From Methanomethylovorans sp. (lineage in GTDB: Archaea > Halobacteriota > Methanosarcinia > Methanosarcinales > Methanosarcinaceae), in NCBI GenBank assembly GCA_020854785.1, contig JAHFZE010000289.1, positions 1 to 8,565 of the forward strand: a stretch of DNA of 8,565 nt, written 5' to 3'. Positions 1-6,733 of this stretch are shown here, in pieces (position 1 is the stretch's first letter; each line of letters begins with the position of its first letter). A program made the position numbers and the translations under genes. The notes beneath the pieces are model-generated. The model had not been told where the DNA came from and searched no databases. It saw nothing but the letters and a program-made list of their open reading frames with translations.

Positions 1-1161
1 CAGCAGATAGTCTGCTGCCTGAGGCAATGTGTCTCTATCCCTTATAGTGCCTACATTGGAAATGAGATAACCGCTATACACACGTCTGTTGAGAATAGCC
101 TCACCCAACACATCCAGAGTTTCCGTGGACATTGAGGGACGCTCTAGCTGATCCAGTATATCGTGCTCCGAAAGCGGGTACAAAAAAGAAGCTGCTGAAA
201 GGTCTGAAGAATCAGTATTCCTTTTAAAGTCCAGAGTATCAGTACGGATGCCATAGAGCAAAGAAGTTGCAAGTTTCTTATCAATATCAATGTTAAGTTC
301 CTGGAGATACTTTGTAAGGATCGTTGCCGAAGCGCCTACGTTAGGCCGTATATCAATGAACTCTGCATCTATATGTGCATCACCAACCGGATGGTGATCG
401 AAGACAGCACCTATATGAGTACCTGGTTGCAATTTATTATTGGACCCCGGAACTGCACAGTCTACAAGAGCAATTTTGTCGTAATTTGAGATATCACGGT
501 CTTCCATCTTGAAAAGATCTATCCCCAACAAATTCACAAATGCCTTGTTCTCCTGATGACCTATTTCTCCGCCGTATAGAATGTCTGAAACCACATCAAA
601 GCTCTTAGCTATCTCCTGCAAAGCAAGGGCACCTGATATCGAATCCGGATCAGGATTATTGTGCACCACTATTGCAAGGGTCTTTCCCCTCAACCCGTTG
701 AACCACTGGACAAGTTTGTTCCCCCTTAACATAGACTCTGCTCTTTCCAGAGATCTTGCAAGGGATTTTGCCACAACCTTAGGAGGAATGATCACAAGGT
801 CAGCTCCAAGGGTTTCCATTTCCTGCATATTTATGGCATCTGAGGCCCGGGCTACACAATAAACATCTGGTGAAACCTTCTTTCGTATATTTGCCAGCGC
901 AGCTTTATTAGCCAGAGGATCAGAGCTAAGGATCATTATAGCTGCCAGGTTCTTAGTATTGATCTTTTCCAGAACTTCCGGATCACTTATGTCTCCTACA
1001 ATGGCATCATAAGCTTCTTCTCTCAGGGTTTCCACCTTTTGAGGGTCCTTGTCCACTATGAATAATTCCTTATCACGTTCCTTGAGTTCTTTTACGAGAG
1101 CGAAACCTAAACTACCGCTGCCCAGGACCAGATAAAGTGGTTTTATTTTAGACTTGTCCAT
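1..1161 (-). CDS. TrkA-N (RCK) / DHH phosphoesterase fusion protein, C-terminus cut by window edge
   Basis: The 387 visible residues have two parts. Residues about 9-130 form a Rossmann-type TrkA-N/RCK domain with the dinucleotide-binding motif GSGSLG (14-19) and an acidic FIVDKD strand end (34-39), which suggests NAD(H) binding. Residues about 160-330 form a DHH phosphoesterase domain with HNNPDPD (167-173), VDCA (233-236), FDHHP (254-258) and GIRTDT (304-309), the usual Mn2+-binding set. The expected DHHA1 substrate-binding domain would lie mostly beyond the window. Relatives in methanogens are full fusions of this kind, but their substrate is unknown to me; DHH enzymes cleave oligonucleotides, cyclic dinucleotides or pyrophosphate. 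I chose ATG 1161 because AGAGATGA lies five bases upstream. In-frame ATGs at 1170 and 1224 are alternatives; 1224 would add the acidic leader MDLDEDYGGRS. The gene is transcribed divergently from the NAD(P)HX repair gene. Confidence 0.88.
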   Translation of the reverse strand, partial: MDKSKIKPLYLVLGSGSLGFALVKELKERDKELFIVDKDPQKVETLREEAYDAIVGDISDPEVLEKINTKNLAAIMILSSDPLANKAALANIRKKVSPDVYCVARASDAINMQEMETLGADLVIIPPKVVAKSLARSLERAESMLRGNKLVQWFNGLRGKTLAIVVHNNPDPDSISGALALQEIAKSFDVVSDILYGGEIGHQENKAFVNLLGIDLFKMEDRDISNYDKIALVDCAVPGSNNKLQPGTHIGAVFDHHPVGDAHIDAEFIDIRPNVGASATILTKYLQELNIDIDKKLATSLLYGIRTDTLDFKRNTDSSDLSAASFLYPLSEHDILDQLERPSMSTETLDVLGEAILNRRVYSGYLISNVGTIRDRDTLPQAADYLL

Positions 1162-1301
1162 GGCATTCATCTCTTTGGTGTTGGGGTTAATAGAACGACC
1201 TCCATAATCTTCATCTAAGTCCATACGATCTTTGATCAATAACTGGATTAGGGGAATATCAATGAATAAATAGAATGTAAACAATGGATTAATAGATAAC
1301 T
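1162..1301. promoter_or_regulatory. divergent intergenic promoter region
   Basis: This gap separates two divergent genes. The AT-rich block at 1263-1275 (tgaataaatagaa) is the best TATA-like element. Read on plus it lies about 30 bases before ATG 1302, which has no Shine-Dalgarno sequence, so the plus mRNA could be leaderless. Read on minus it would place a transcription start near 1240, giving either a short leader to ATG 1224 or an 80-base leader to ATG 1161. Both assignments are inferences from spacing. Confidence 0.35.
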
Positions 1302-2774
1302 ATGGATCCTATTACCTGGGAAGAAATGAAAGCCATTGATGCAAATTGTGCACAACTTGGTCTTTTACCCATCCAGCTCATGGAAAATGCAGGCTGTTCA
1401 ATATCAAAAGCTATAAGGGACCATTTCTCCGGAGGAAAAATATTGCTGATTGCAGGCAGAGGGAACAATGGAGGAGATGCCTTTGTGGCCGCACGCCACC
1501 TTTGCCAATTCCCCCAATTCCAGATAGACATCATGCTTTTAGGGAATTCAGCTTCCATTCACACAGAAGAAGCAAAGAGAAACTTTTTGCTACTTAGGCA
1601 TTGTAATGTTGATAGCATAAACGAAATAATGGACCCAGGAGATGTAAAGCTATCAGATCTGATCAATAATGCTGACATTATAGTTGACGGAATACTTGGA
1701 ACTGGAGTAACAGGAGATATAAGGGAACCAGAAGCTTCGGCAATAGAACTTATAAATTTATCTGGAAAATATGTGATAGCCATTGACGTACCCTCGGGAA
1801 CAATGGGCTCAAACAACGCGCTTTCAAAATGTGTCAAAGCTGATCTGACCATTACTTTCCATAAAATGAAAGAAGAATTGAACACACTCAAGGCATCCAT
1901 TTACACGGGAGAAATAAAGGTAGAAGGCATAGGTGTTTGTTCTCATGCTGAAAGCTATATAGGGAAAGGGAACCTTAAAAACCTCAAGATAAGAAACCCT
2001 TATTCCCACAAAGGACAAGCTGGCAGAATACTCATAATAGGAGGTGGGGCTTATTCAGGAGCTCCTGCACTGGCAGCTCTGGCAGCGCTTAGAACAGGAG
2101 CTGATATTGTAACAGTGGCAGCTCCTGCTAATGTAGCGGATATCATCGCATCTTTCTCCCCAGATCTTATTGTACGTTGCCTATCGAACCAAAGATTGTG
2201 CAGTGAAGACATACCTTTGATATCAAGACTAGTAGATCAGCATGATGTGACAGTTATGGGCATAGGACTGGGAAATGAGGAGGAAGTGGTTGAAACTGCA
2301 CGTCGGATAATTCCTTTGTGTAAAAAACTGGTGCTTGATGCAGATGCATTGCCTGCCTTGGAAAATGCTGAGATCGATGCTTCCGAAATAGTGATCACAC
2401 CTCATGCCAAAGAGTTTGCGCGCATAAGGAAAGTGGAAACCTCCGCGGATATAAATAAAAGGATAGAAGAAGTAATGACATTTTCCAGAGAAAAGAAGCT
2501 GGTCACCCTTCTCAAAGGAATGATAGATATTATCTCCGATGGAAGAAAAGTCATGCTTAACAAAACGGGTAATGCTGGAATGAGCGTTGGGGGCACAGGT
2601 GATGTGCTTGCAGGGATCACAGGTGCACTTTTAGCCACTAACACACCAATGAAAGCCGCCGCATGTGCAGCCTATATAAACGGAACTGCAGGGGATCTTG
2701 CATTCAAAGATAAAGGATATGGACTACTAGCTACCGACATGATCGAAAGGATAACTGATGTGATGAGGGAGTGA
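1302..2774 (+). CDS. nnr: bifunctional NAD(P)H-hydrate epimerase / ADP-dependent NAD(P)H-hydrate dehydratase
   Basis: This 490-residue enzyme repairs NADHX and NADPHX, the hydrated and inactive forms of the reduced cofactors. The N-terminal NnrE (YjeF_N) domain, about residues 1-215, interconverts R and S epimers; it shows AGRGNNGGD (51-59), GILGTG (130-135) and IDVPSG (161-166). The C-terminal NnrD (YjeF_C, ribokinase-like) domain, about 230-490, dehydrates S-NAD(P)HX using ADP; it shows GRILIIGG (241-248), GIGLG (320-324), DADAL (346-350), TPHAKEF (366-372), LLKG (403-406) and the nucleotide-binding GMSVGGTGDVLAG (426-438). Length and domain order fit the usual fused form. ATG 1302 keeps the family's N-terminal helix (WEEMKAID). 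No Shine-Dalgarno is visible, so translation may be leaderless. It is the first gene of a tight group with the 61-residue ORF (4-base gap) and moaC. Confidence 0.96.
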   Translation: MDPITWEEMKAIDANCAQLGLLPIQLMENAGCSISKAIRDHFSGGKILLIAGRGNNGGDAFVAARHLCQFPQFQIDIMLLGNSASIHTEEAKRNFLLLRHCNVDSINEIMDPGDVKLSDLINNADIIVDGILGTGVTGDIREPEASAIELINLSGKYVIAIDVPSGTMGSNNALSKCVKADLTITFHKMKEELNTLKASIYTGEIKVEGIGVCSHAESYIGKGNLKNLKIRNPYSHKGQAGRILIIGGGAYSGAPALAALAALRTGADIVTVAAPANVADIIASFSPDLIVRCLSNQRLCSEDIPLISRLVDQHDVTVMGIGLGNEEEVVETARRIIPLCKKLVLDADALPALENAEIDASEIVITPHAKEFARIRKVETSADINKRIEEVMTFSREKKLVTLLKGMIDIISDGRKVMLNKTGNAGMSVGGTGDVLAGITGALLATNTPMKAAACAAYINGTAGDLAFKDKGYGLLATDMIERITDVMRE

Positions 2775-2778
2775 GTTT

Positions 2779-2964
2779 ATGAAAAAAGATGAGAACAGGA
2801 AGATCAGCGTTGATATTGAGAGAAAAAACATAAGAATAATTATTACCCATGCAGAAGACGAGGAAATACTCAAATTAACAGTAGATGAAGCAAAAGATCT
2901 TATTGGAAAGCTAGAGAACACAGTTGAGGACTATCAGCAGCGACAAAACCTGCGTATAGACTGA
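2779..2964 (+). CDS. small conserved-looking protein of unknown function (61 aa)
   Basis: I do not recognise this protein. It is 61 residues, highly charged, with no cysteine, signal peptide or membrane segment. The first half looks like a beta hairpin (ISVDIERKNIRIIITHA, about 9-25) and the second half like an amphipathic helix (LTVDEAKDLIGKLENTVEDY, about 33-52). That compact strand-strand-helix pattern could be a small dimer or a protein-binding module. It is supported as a real gene by the strong ribosome-binding site gggagtgag just before ATG 2779, the 4-base gap to the NAD(P)HX repair gene and the tight fit before moaC. Position suggests co-expression with both neighbours; no function is claimed. 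Confidence 0.75.
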   Translation: MKKDENRKISVDIERKNIRIIITHAEDEEILKLTVDEAKDLIGKLENTVEDYQQRQNLRID

Positions 2965-2980
2965 ATTGGTGGTGGTTCCC

Positions 2981-3460
2981 TTGGAAACAAAACTAAGCCA
3001 CCTGAAGGATGACAGAGCCATAATGGTGGACATCAGTGGTAAAGAAATCATTGAAAGATGCGCAACGGCTGCTGGTGAGATATTACTCTCCAGCCAAACA
3101 ATTGAGAGAGTTAAAAATGGCACTATAGAAAAGGGCAATGTATTGGCAACTGCCAGGACTGCAGCTATACTTGGAGTAAAAAGAACCCCGGAAATGATAC
3201 CAATGTGCCATCAGATACCAATAACAGGTGTAGACGTAAACTTCTCGTTCCATGAAGGGACAATAGTTGCCACAGTAGAAGTTCGATCAGTTGGTAGAAC
3301 AGGGGTGGAAATGGAAGCACTCACTGGAGTTTCCATCGCACTGCTGACAGTGTGGGACATGGTGAAATCTGTAGAAAAGGATAACACAGGTAATTATCCT
3401 CACACATCCATACAGAACATAAAAGTGCTTGAGAAGATAAAGGGAAGCAAAACTAATTAA
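2981..3460 (+). CDS. moaC: cyclic pyranopterin monophosphate synthase MoaC
   Basis: MoaC converts 3',8-cyclo-7,8-dihydro-GTP, the MoaA product, to cyclic pyranopterin monophosphate, an early step of molybdopterin synthesis. The methanogen would need this for molybdenum or tungsten enzymes such as formylmethanofuran dehydrogenase. Numbering from TTG 2981 (159 residues), the family motifs are KGNVLATAR (from K51), MIPMCHQIPITG with H77, and TGVEMEALTGVS followed by WDMVKSVEKD (D126, K129), matching the known catalytic lysine, histidine and aspartate/lysine region. The open frame extends to TTG 2966, with GTG codons at 2969 and 2972. I prefer 2981 because GGTGGTGG lies just upstream as a ribosome-binding site and because K51/H77 then match the usual numbering. 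moaA and other moa genes are not in the window. Confidence 0.95.
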   Translation: METKLSHLKDDRAIMVDISGKEIIERCATAAGEILLSSQTIERVKNGTIEKGNVLATARTAAILGVKRTPEMIPMCHQIPITGVDVNFSFHEGTIVATVEVRSVGRTGVEMEALTGVSIALLTVWDMVKSVEKDNTGNYPHTSIQNIKVLEKIKGSKTN

Positions 3461-3528
3461 CATAAGACATAGTAGATAGAAAAATCATATCCTAAAGAAC
3501 AAGTAAACAATTTCATGAGGTACTAAAA

Positions 3529-4377
3529 TTGAAAATAATAGGAGGGCCGGCATCACAGGCGCTTGCTACCCGTGTAGCAAGAGAGATGAAAATCGAACCA
3601 ACTCTTTGTGAGTTTAACCGTTTTCCCGACGGAGAGATCTATACCCGTATAATGGAAGAACCTATGGATGAAGTGACTATCATCCAGAGCACAGCAACAG
3701 ATTCTGACCTCATGGCTCTGTTGCTTATGATAGATGCTTGTGAAGATGCTCAGGTGGTAAACGTGGTCATTCCCTATATGGGGTATGCACGCCAGGATAA
3801 GAAGTTCAAATCAGGAGAGCCTATCAGTGCAAGAGCTGTAGCTCGAGCCATATCTGCAGACAGGATATTTACTGTGAACATCCACAAGCCAAGTATCCTG
3901 GATTATTTCAGTTCTGATGCTTTTGACCTGGATGCATCAGAAGCCATAGGGAAATATATCGGTTCCCTCCAACTGAAAGATCCCCTGATAGTAGCTCCTG
4001 ATATAGGCGCTATTAACCTTGCAGAAAACACTGCAAAAGGAGTAGGTATACAGTACGATCATCTTGAAAAGACCAGGCTATCCGGCGACACTGTTACCAT
4101 CAAAACGAAGAATATGGATGTCTGTGGAAGGGATGTTGTCCTGGTGGATGATATGATAGCTACGGGCGGTACAATGGCAGAGTCCATAAAACTTCTCAAA
4201 AGCCAGGGAGCAAGAGAAGTTTACCTTGCATGCGTACATCCAGTACTGGCAAAGAATGCAGTGTTGCGGCTATTTAACGCAGGTGTGCGTGACATTATAG
4301 CCACAGATACACTGGAGAAAGCGCAGAGCTCTGTAAGTGTGGCATCCCTTATCGCTAGTTCTATAAAGAATTTTTAA
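3529..4377 (+). CDS. prs: ribose-phosphate pyrophosphokinase (PRPP synthetase), archaeal type
   Basis: This enzyme makes 5-phosphoribosyl-1-pyrophosphate from ribose 5-phosphate and ATP for purine, pyrimidine, histidine and tryptophan synthesis; in methanogens PRPP also feeds methanopterin synthesis. The 282-residue length is typical of the short archaeal form. Motifs are FPDGE (32-36), the ATP-binding loop region YARQDKKFKSGEPISARA (86-103), NIHKPSI (117-123), KTR (181-183) holding the catalytic lysine, and the PRPP-binding loop VVLVDDMIATGGTM (203-216). The start is TTG 3529, supported by GAGGT seven bases upstream. A 68-base gap from moaC leaves open whether it has its own promoter; I saw no convincing TATA box there. 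The 5' end of the next gene follows within about 30 bases. Confidence 0.96.
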   Translation: MKIIGGPASQALATRVAREMKIEPTLCEFNRFPDGEIYTRIMEEPMDEVTIIQSTATDSDLMALLLMIDACEDAQVVNVVIPYMGYARQDKKFKSGEPISARAVARAISADRIFTVNIHKPSILDYFSSDAFDLDASEAIGKYIGSLQLKDPLIVAPDIGAINLAENTAKGVGIQYDHLEKTRLSGDTVTIKTKNMDVCGRDVVLVDDMIATGGTMAESIKLLKSQGAREVYLACVHPVLAKNAVLRLFNAGVRDIIATDTLEKAQSSVSVASLIASSIKNF

Positions 4378-4407
4378 TATTAGATAACACTCTTGATGAT
4401 GATGATC

Positions 4408-4773
4408 ATGTGTATTCCTGCAAAGTGTCCCCTTGATGGAAGATCAAATTGCAAAGGAAAACAATGTCATCTCTATCATGTGGATTGGCGCACAAAAGAA
4501 GCTAACTGCATAATAGGATACGGAAGTTCCCACAAAACAACTCGTTCTGAAAGAGTCATCCTTGATACATACATAGAAAATACGAGGATCAAATTGGGGA
4601 GGGATATAGGCATTCCAGAAATGCCTGAAAAAGGATCTGAAAGTGATCTTCAAAACATTGTATCCGATGTGAAGACTAGTGGCTACATTGAAAAGATAGC
4701 TGAAAGTAATAGGAATACAACTGTTATCGAAATACACGAGAAGGTCAAAAAAGATAGAGGGAAAATAAAGTGA
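4408..4773 (+). CDS. small cysteine-rich protein of unknown function
   Basis: I do not recognise this protein, about 121 residues from ATG 4408. Its N-terminal third is rich in cysteine and histidine: counting from M1 these are C2, C7, C15, C20, H21, H24 and C34. This suggests a zinc-ribbon-like or iron-sulfur binding module. The rest is charged and probably helical, with a lysine-rich tail. No signal peptide or membrane segment is seen. The start is uncertain: the frame opens at TTG 4393 and runs through ATGs at 4396, 4399, 4402 and 4408. I prefer 4408 because GATGATGATC can then act partly as ribosome-binding sequence and the cysteine block begins directly. It sits between prs (about 30 bases) and the glycosylase gene (54 bases), probably in the same transcript. 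Confidence 0.72.
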   Translation: MCIPAKCPLDGRSNCKGKQCHLYHVDWRTKEANCIIGYGSSHKTTRSERVILDTYIENTRIKLGRDIGIPEMPEKGSESDLQNIVSDVKTSGYIEKIAESNRNTTVIEIHEKVKKDRGKIK

Positions 4774-4827
4774 TATACACAAACTCCTTGGAAAAAGAAA
4801 AAGAACTTTGGAGATGATCATTTCCTG

Positions 4828-5493
4828 GTGCCTTCAGAAATGGAAGAAAGTGACCTTAAAGAGATATACAGAATACTTCTGGAAGAATTCGGACCCCAGA
4901 AGTGGTGGCCTGCAGAAACACGCTTTGAGGTAATAGTTGGAGCTTTTCTAACTCAGCAGACAAAGTGGTCAAAAGTGGAAAAGGCTATATGCAATCTCAA
5001 ACAGGCTGGGATGCTTGAACCATATGGCCTTGTCAAAGTGAACATCACCTCACTGGAAGAGATGATCAGATGCTGCGGATTCTATCGCCAGAAAGCCAGC
5101 AGATTAAAAAGTATAGCGCAGTTCTTGATCGAAAAGGATATGGATGAACTGTTCAGCCTTCCTGTTGACCAATTACGTAGGATCTTGTTGACCCTGAACG
5201 GTGTTGGCAATGAAACAGCAGATAGTATAATATTATACGCTGCTGACAAACCTAAATTTGTTATCGATGCATATACTACACGTATTATGGACTGCATGGG
5301 TGTAAAGGGTAATTACGAGGAGCTGCAGAAAATATTTGAAAATGCACTTCCAAAGGATGTCAATATGTTCAAGGAATACCATGCATTGATCGTTGAATAT
5401 GCAAAATCCTATTGTGGAAAAAAACGCTGTGAGGAATGTATTCTGGTAAATGGCCATAGGAAAGGAACAATACATGGACAAGAGCAAGTATGA
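4828..5493 (+). CDS. endonuclease III-related HhH-GPD DNA glycosylase (COG2231 / MagIII-like)
   Basis: This is a 221-residue base-excision repair glycosylase. FGPQKWWPAETRFEVIVGAF (21-40) followed by LTQQTKWSKVEKAI (41-54) is typical of the COG2231 group that includes Helicobacter MagIII, a 3-methyladenine glycosylase. The helix-hairpin-helix is LNGVGNETADSIIL (123-136), and D147 in FVIDAYT is the conserved catalytic aspartate. The lysine that gives endonuclease III its lyase activity is replaced by E129, so a monofunctional glycosylase is expected. The C-terminus has C196-x4-C201-x2-C204-x5-H210 instead of the standard C-x6-C-x2-C-x5-C iron-sulfur set. GTG 4828 is chosen because the near-perfect ribosome-binding site GGAGATGATC lies eight bases upstream. 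The gene overlaps the CDIN1-like gene by 20 bases. The damaged base recognised is unknown. Confidence 0.9.
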   Translation: MPSEMEESDLKEIYRILLEEFGPQKWWPAETRFEVIVGAFLTQQTKWSKVEKAICNLKQAGMLEPYGLVKVNITSLEEMIRCCGFYRQKASRLKSIAQFLIEKDMDELFSLPVDQLRRILLTLNGVGNETADSIILYAADKPKFVIDAYTTRIMDCMGVKGNYEELQKIFENALPKDVNMFKEYHALIVEYAKSYCGKKRCEECILVNGHRKGTIHGQEQV

Positions 5494-6253
5494 AGAGATA
5501 TATGAATCGCTGGAGGACATAACGGATATAGGACCTGTGGCCGAGACCTTTAATATCCATCCTGGTATTGCATATACGATATTATCTCAGAAGACAGTTT
5601 CTAGGGTTAAAACAGACTTTGGCCGTTTGAAGAGAAGCGGACCGGCACAACTGGAACAATGGAACAGAGGAAGAACAATACTTGAAATGGCCAAAGAAAA
5701 AAAGATACCTGCTACATTGATCGCTTCCCTCATCCTGAAGGAACTGAATATACCTAAAAAAATGGCTTTTAATTCCCCCGCAAAACTTCAAAATAGAAGG
5801 TTGAGCCTCGAAATCATTCAGGCACTGGAAAATGATCATTTTTTTTCTCCACATGCACACAATCTTCAACTAGAAAAAGGTAGACTCGGCGAAGAGATAA
5901 TTTCCAGATGGCTTAAAGCTCATAAAATAGATTTCCTGACCGAGGAACAATTAAGAGAACAGAATATGACCAAAACCCCTGATTTCCTGCTGCCCGAACC
6001 CATCACCATAGATGGTATGAAAATATCCTGGATAGAGAGTAAGGCGATCTTCGGGGATGAGCGGGAACACAAACATTATACGAAAAAACAGTTTTCCCAT
6101 TACCAACAGATTTCCGGCCATGGATTAGTGGTCTACTGGTATGGTTTCCTCGATACGCTTGAAAGTAACGGTCATATAATAAAATCCTATTTATTCTTTG
6201 AAAAATTTAAAAAAGACATCATTGAGCTTCTGAACTTTGGAGTTCACCAGTAA
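5474..6253 (+). CDS. archaeal CDIN1 (C15orf41)-like TPD-motif nuclease
   Basis: This 259-residue protein matches, from memory of the family, the human codanin-1 interacting nuclease CDIN1 (C15orf41; congenital dyserythropoietic anaemia type I). The C-terminal half shows the defining TPDFLL motif (168-173), WIESKAIFGDEREHKHY (186-202), the QFSHY segment and GLVVYWYGF (217-225). D170, E188 and K190 form a PD-(D/E)xK-type active site, with E140 of GRLGEE a possible extra acidic residue. The N-terminal half (about 15-50, DIGPVAETFNIHPGIAYTIL) resembles a helix-turn-helix and may bind DNA. Length is close to the human protein (about 280). ATG 5474 is preferred over in-frame ATG 5450 because AGGAAAGGA lies just before it. 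It starts inside the glycosylase gene, so translation is probably coupled. Its substrate is unknown; a DNA repair role is inference. Confidence 0.88.
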   Translation: MDKSKYEEIYESLEDITDIGPVAETFNIHPGIAYTILSQKTVSRVKTDFGRLKRSGPAQLEQWNRGRTILEMAKEKKIPATLIASLILKELNIPKKMAFNSPAKLQNRRLSLEIIQALENDHFFSPHAHNLQLEKGRLGEEIISRWLKAHKIDFLTEEQLREQNMTKTPDFLLPEPITIDGMKISWIESKAIFGDEREHKHYTKKQFSHYQQISGHGLVVYWYGFLDTLESNGHIIKSYLFFEKFKKDIIELLNFGVHQ

Positions 6254-6476
6254 ATACAAGCACAGCTTGAGTAGCATTAGCGTCTATTTCATCGTCTTCC
6301 GGATGGTCGCCTTCATCATATAGAACCGGAGAGGATGCAATAGCACCATGAGTGCCCAGCATTTCAATAAGAGAAGCAAGTTCATCACCTGCCGGATCAC
6401 GCATCCGATACAGCATGAATATATCCCTCATAACTGAAAGACTGTTCCTTTCTCCTTTAGGTGTGATACGAGTCAT
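6219..6476 (-). CDS. small acidic protein of unknown function, convergent with the CDIN1-like gene
   Basis: I do not recognise this 85-residue product. It begins MTRITPKGERNSLSV, continues with a likely helical stretch (VMRDIFMLYRMRDPAGDELASLIEML), then an acidic loop (YDEGDHPEDDEIDAN) and a hydrophobic strand (TQAVLVFTGEL). No membrane segment or signal peptide. Codon use resembles that of the neighbours, which favours a real gene. Its last 35 bases are antisense to the end of the CDIN1-like gene, an unusual tail-to-tail overlap. No Shine-Dalgarno precedes ATG 6476. AT-rich elements upstream on minus (6489-6507, TAATTAGTAGTATATG) could be a TATA region giving a leaderless message, but the spacing is not ideal. 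An internal ATG at 6431 is a possible alternative start. Confidence 0.55.
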   Translation of the reverse strand: MTRITPKGERNSLSVMRDIFMLYRMRDPAGDELASLIEMLGTHGAIASSPVLYDEGDHPEDDEIDANATQAVLVFTGELQSSEAQ

Positions 6477-6514
6477 TTAGGAAAAGAGCATATACTACTA
6501 ATTAACTCTTTCGA

Positions 6515-6538
6515 TTCGTACTTGTGCGAACATTTTTT
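6515..6538 (+). terminator. short hairpin followed by a T tract, or upstream operator
   Basis: TTCGTA, loop CTTG, TGCGAA (6515-6530) can form a six-pair stem with one G-T pair, followed by six T residues at 6533-6538. On plus this resembles a simple terminator, although the nearest upstream plus gene ends 260 bases earlier. Read as DNA, TTCGTACTTGTGCGAA is a 16-base quasi-palindrome with one mismatched pair, lying just upstream of the presumed promoter of the 85-residue minus-strand gene, so it may instead be a binding site. Confidence 0.3.
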
Positions 6539-6588
6539 CTCATGTAGGAAGAAAAAGGGTCATAGTACGTGCTCAATGTAATGTTCTC

Positions 6589-6602
6589 TTTGTAGCTACA
6601 AA
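6589..6602. repeat. 14-base perfect palindrome with a partial second copy nearby
   Basis: TTTGTAGCTACAAA is perfectly self-complementary. About 30 bases on, AGCTATGTAGCT (6623-6634) is a second inverted repeat with five-base arms and a two-base centre, sharing the GTAGCT half-site. This arrangement is typical of dimer-binding sites, but no target gene is obvious. Confidence 0.4.
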
Positions 6603-6733
6603 TGCCTGCAAGTTCCTCATGGAGCTATGTAGCTTAATACCACATACGGGATCAAGTATGCCCATTCTTTCCTGCATACATTGCTTTACCTTCTTTTTTA
6701 TGCAATCAGATGGCTTCGAAGGAAGAGGCATTG

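Noticed and set aside
581..862. 93-residue open frame on plus inside the DHH protein gene
   Set aside because: It is antisense to well-conserved DHH/TrkA-N coding sequence and has no ribosome-binding site or motif.
2966..2980. Longer MoaC start at TTG 2966 or GTG 2969/2972
   Set aside because: No ribosome-binding site precedes them, and GGTGGTGG within this stretch is better read as the site for TTG 2981.
5450..5473. Longer start of the CDIN1-like protein at ATG 5450
   Set aside because: It lacks a ribosome-binding site, whereas ATG 5474 is preceded by AGGAAAGGA at good spacing.
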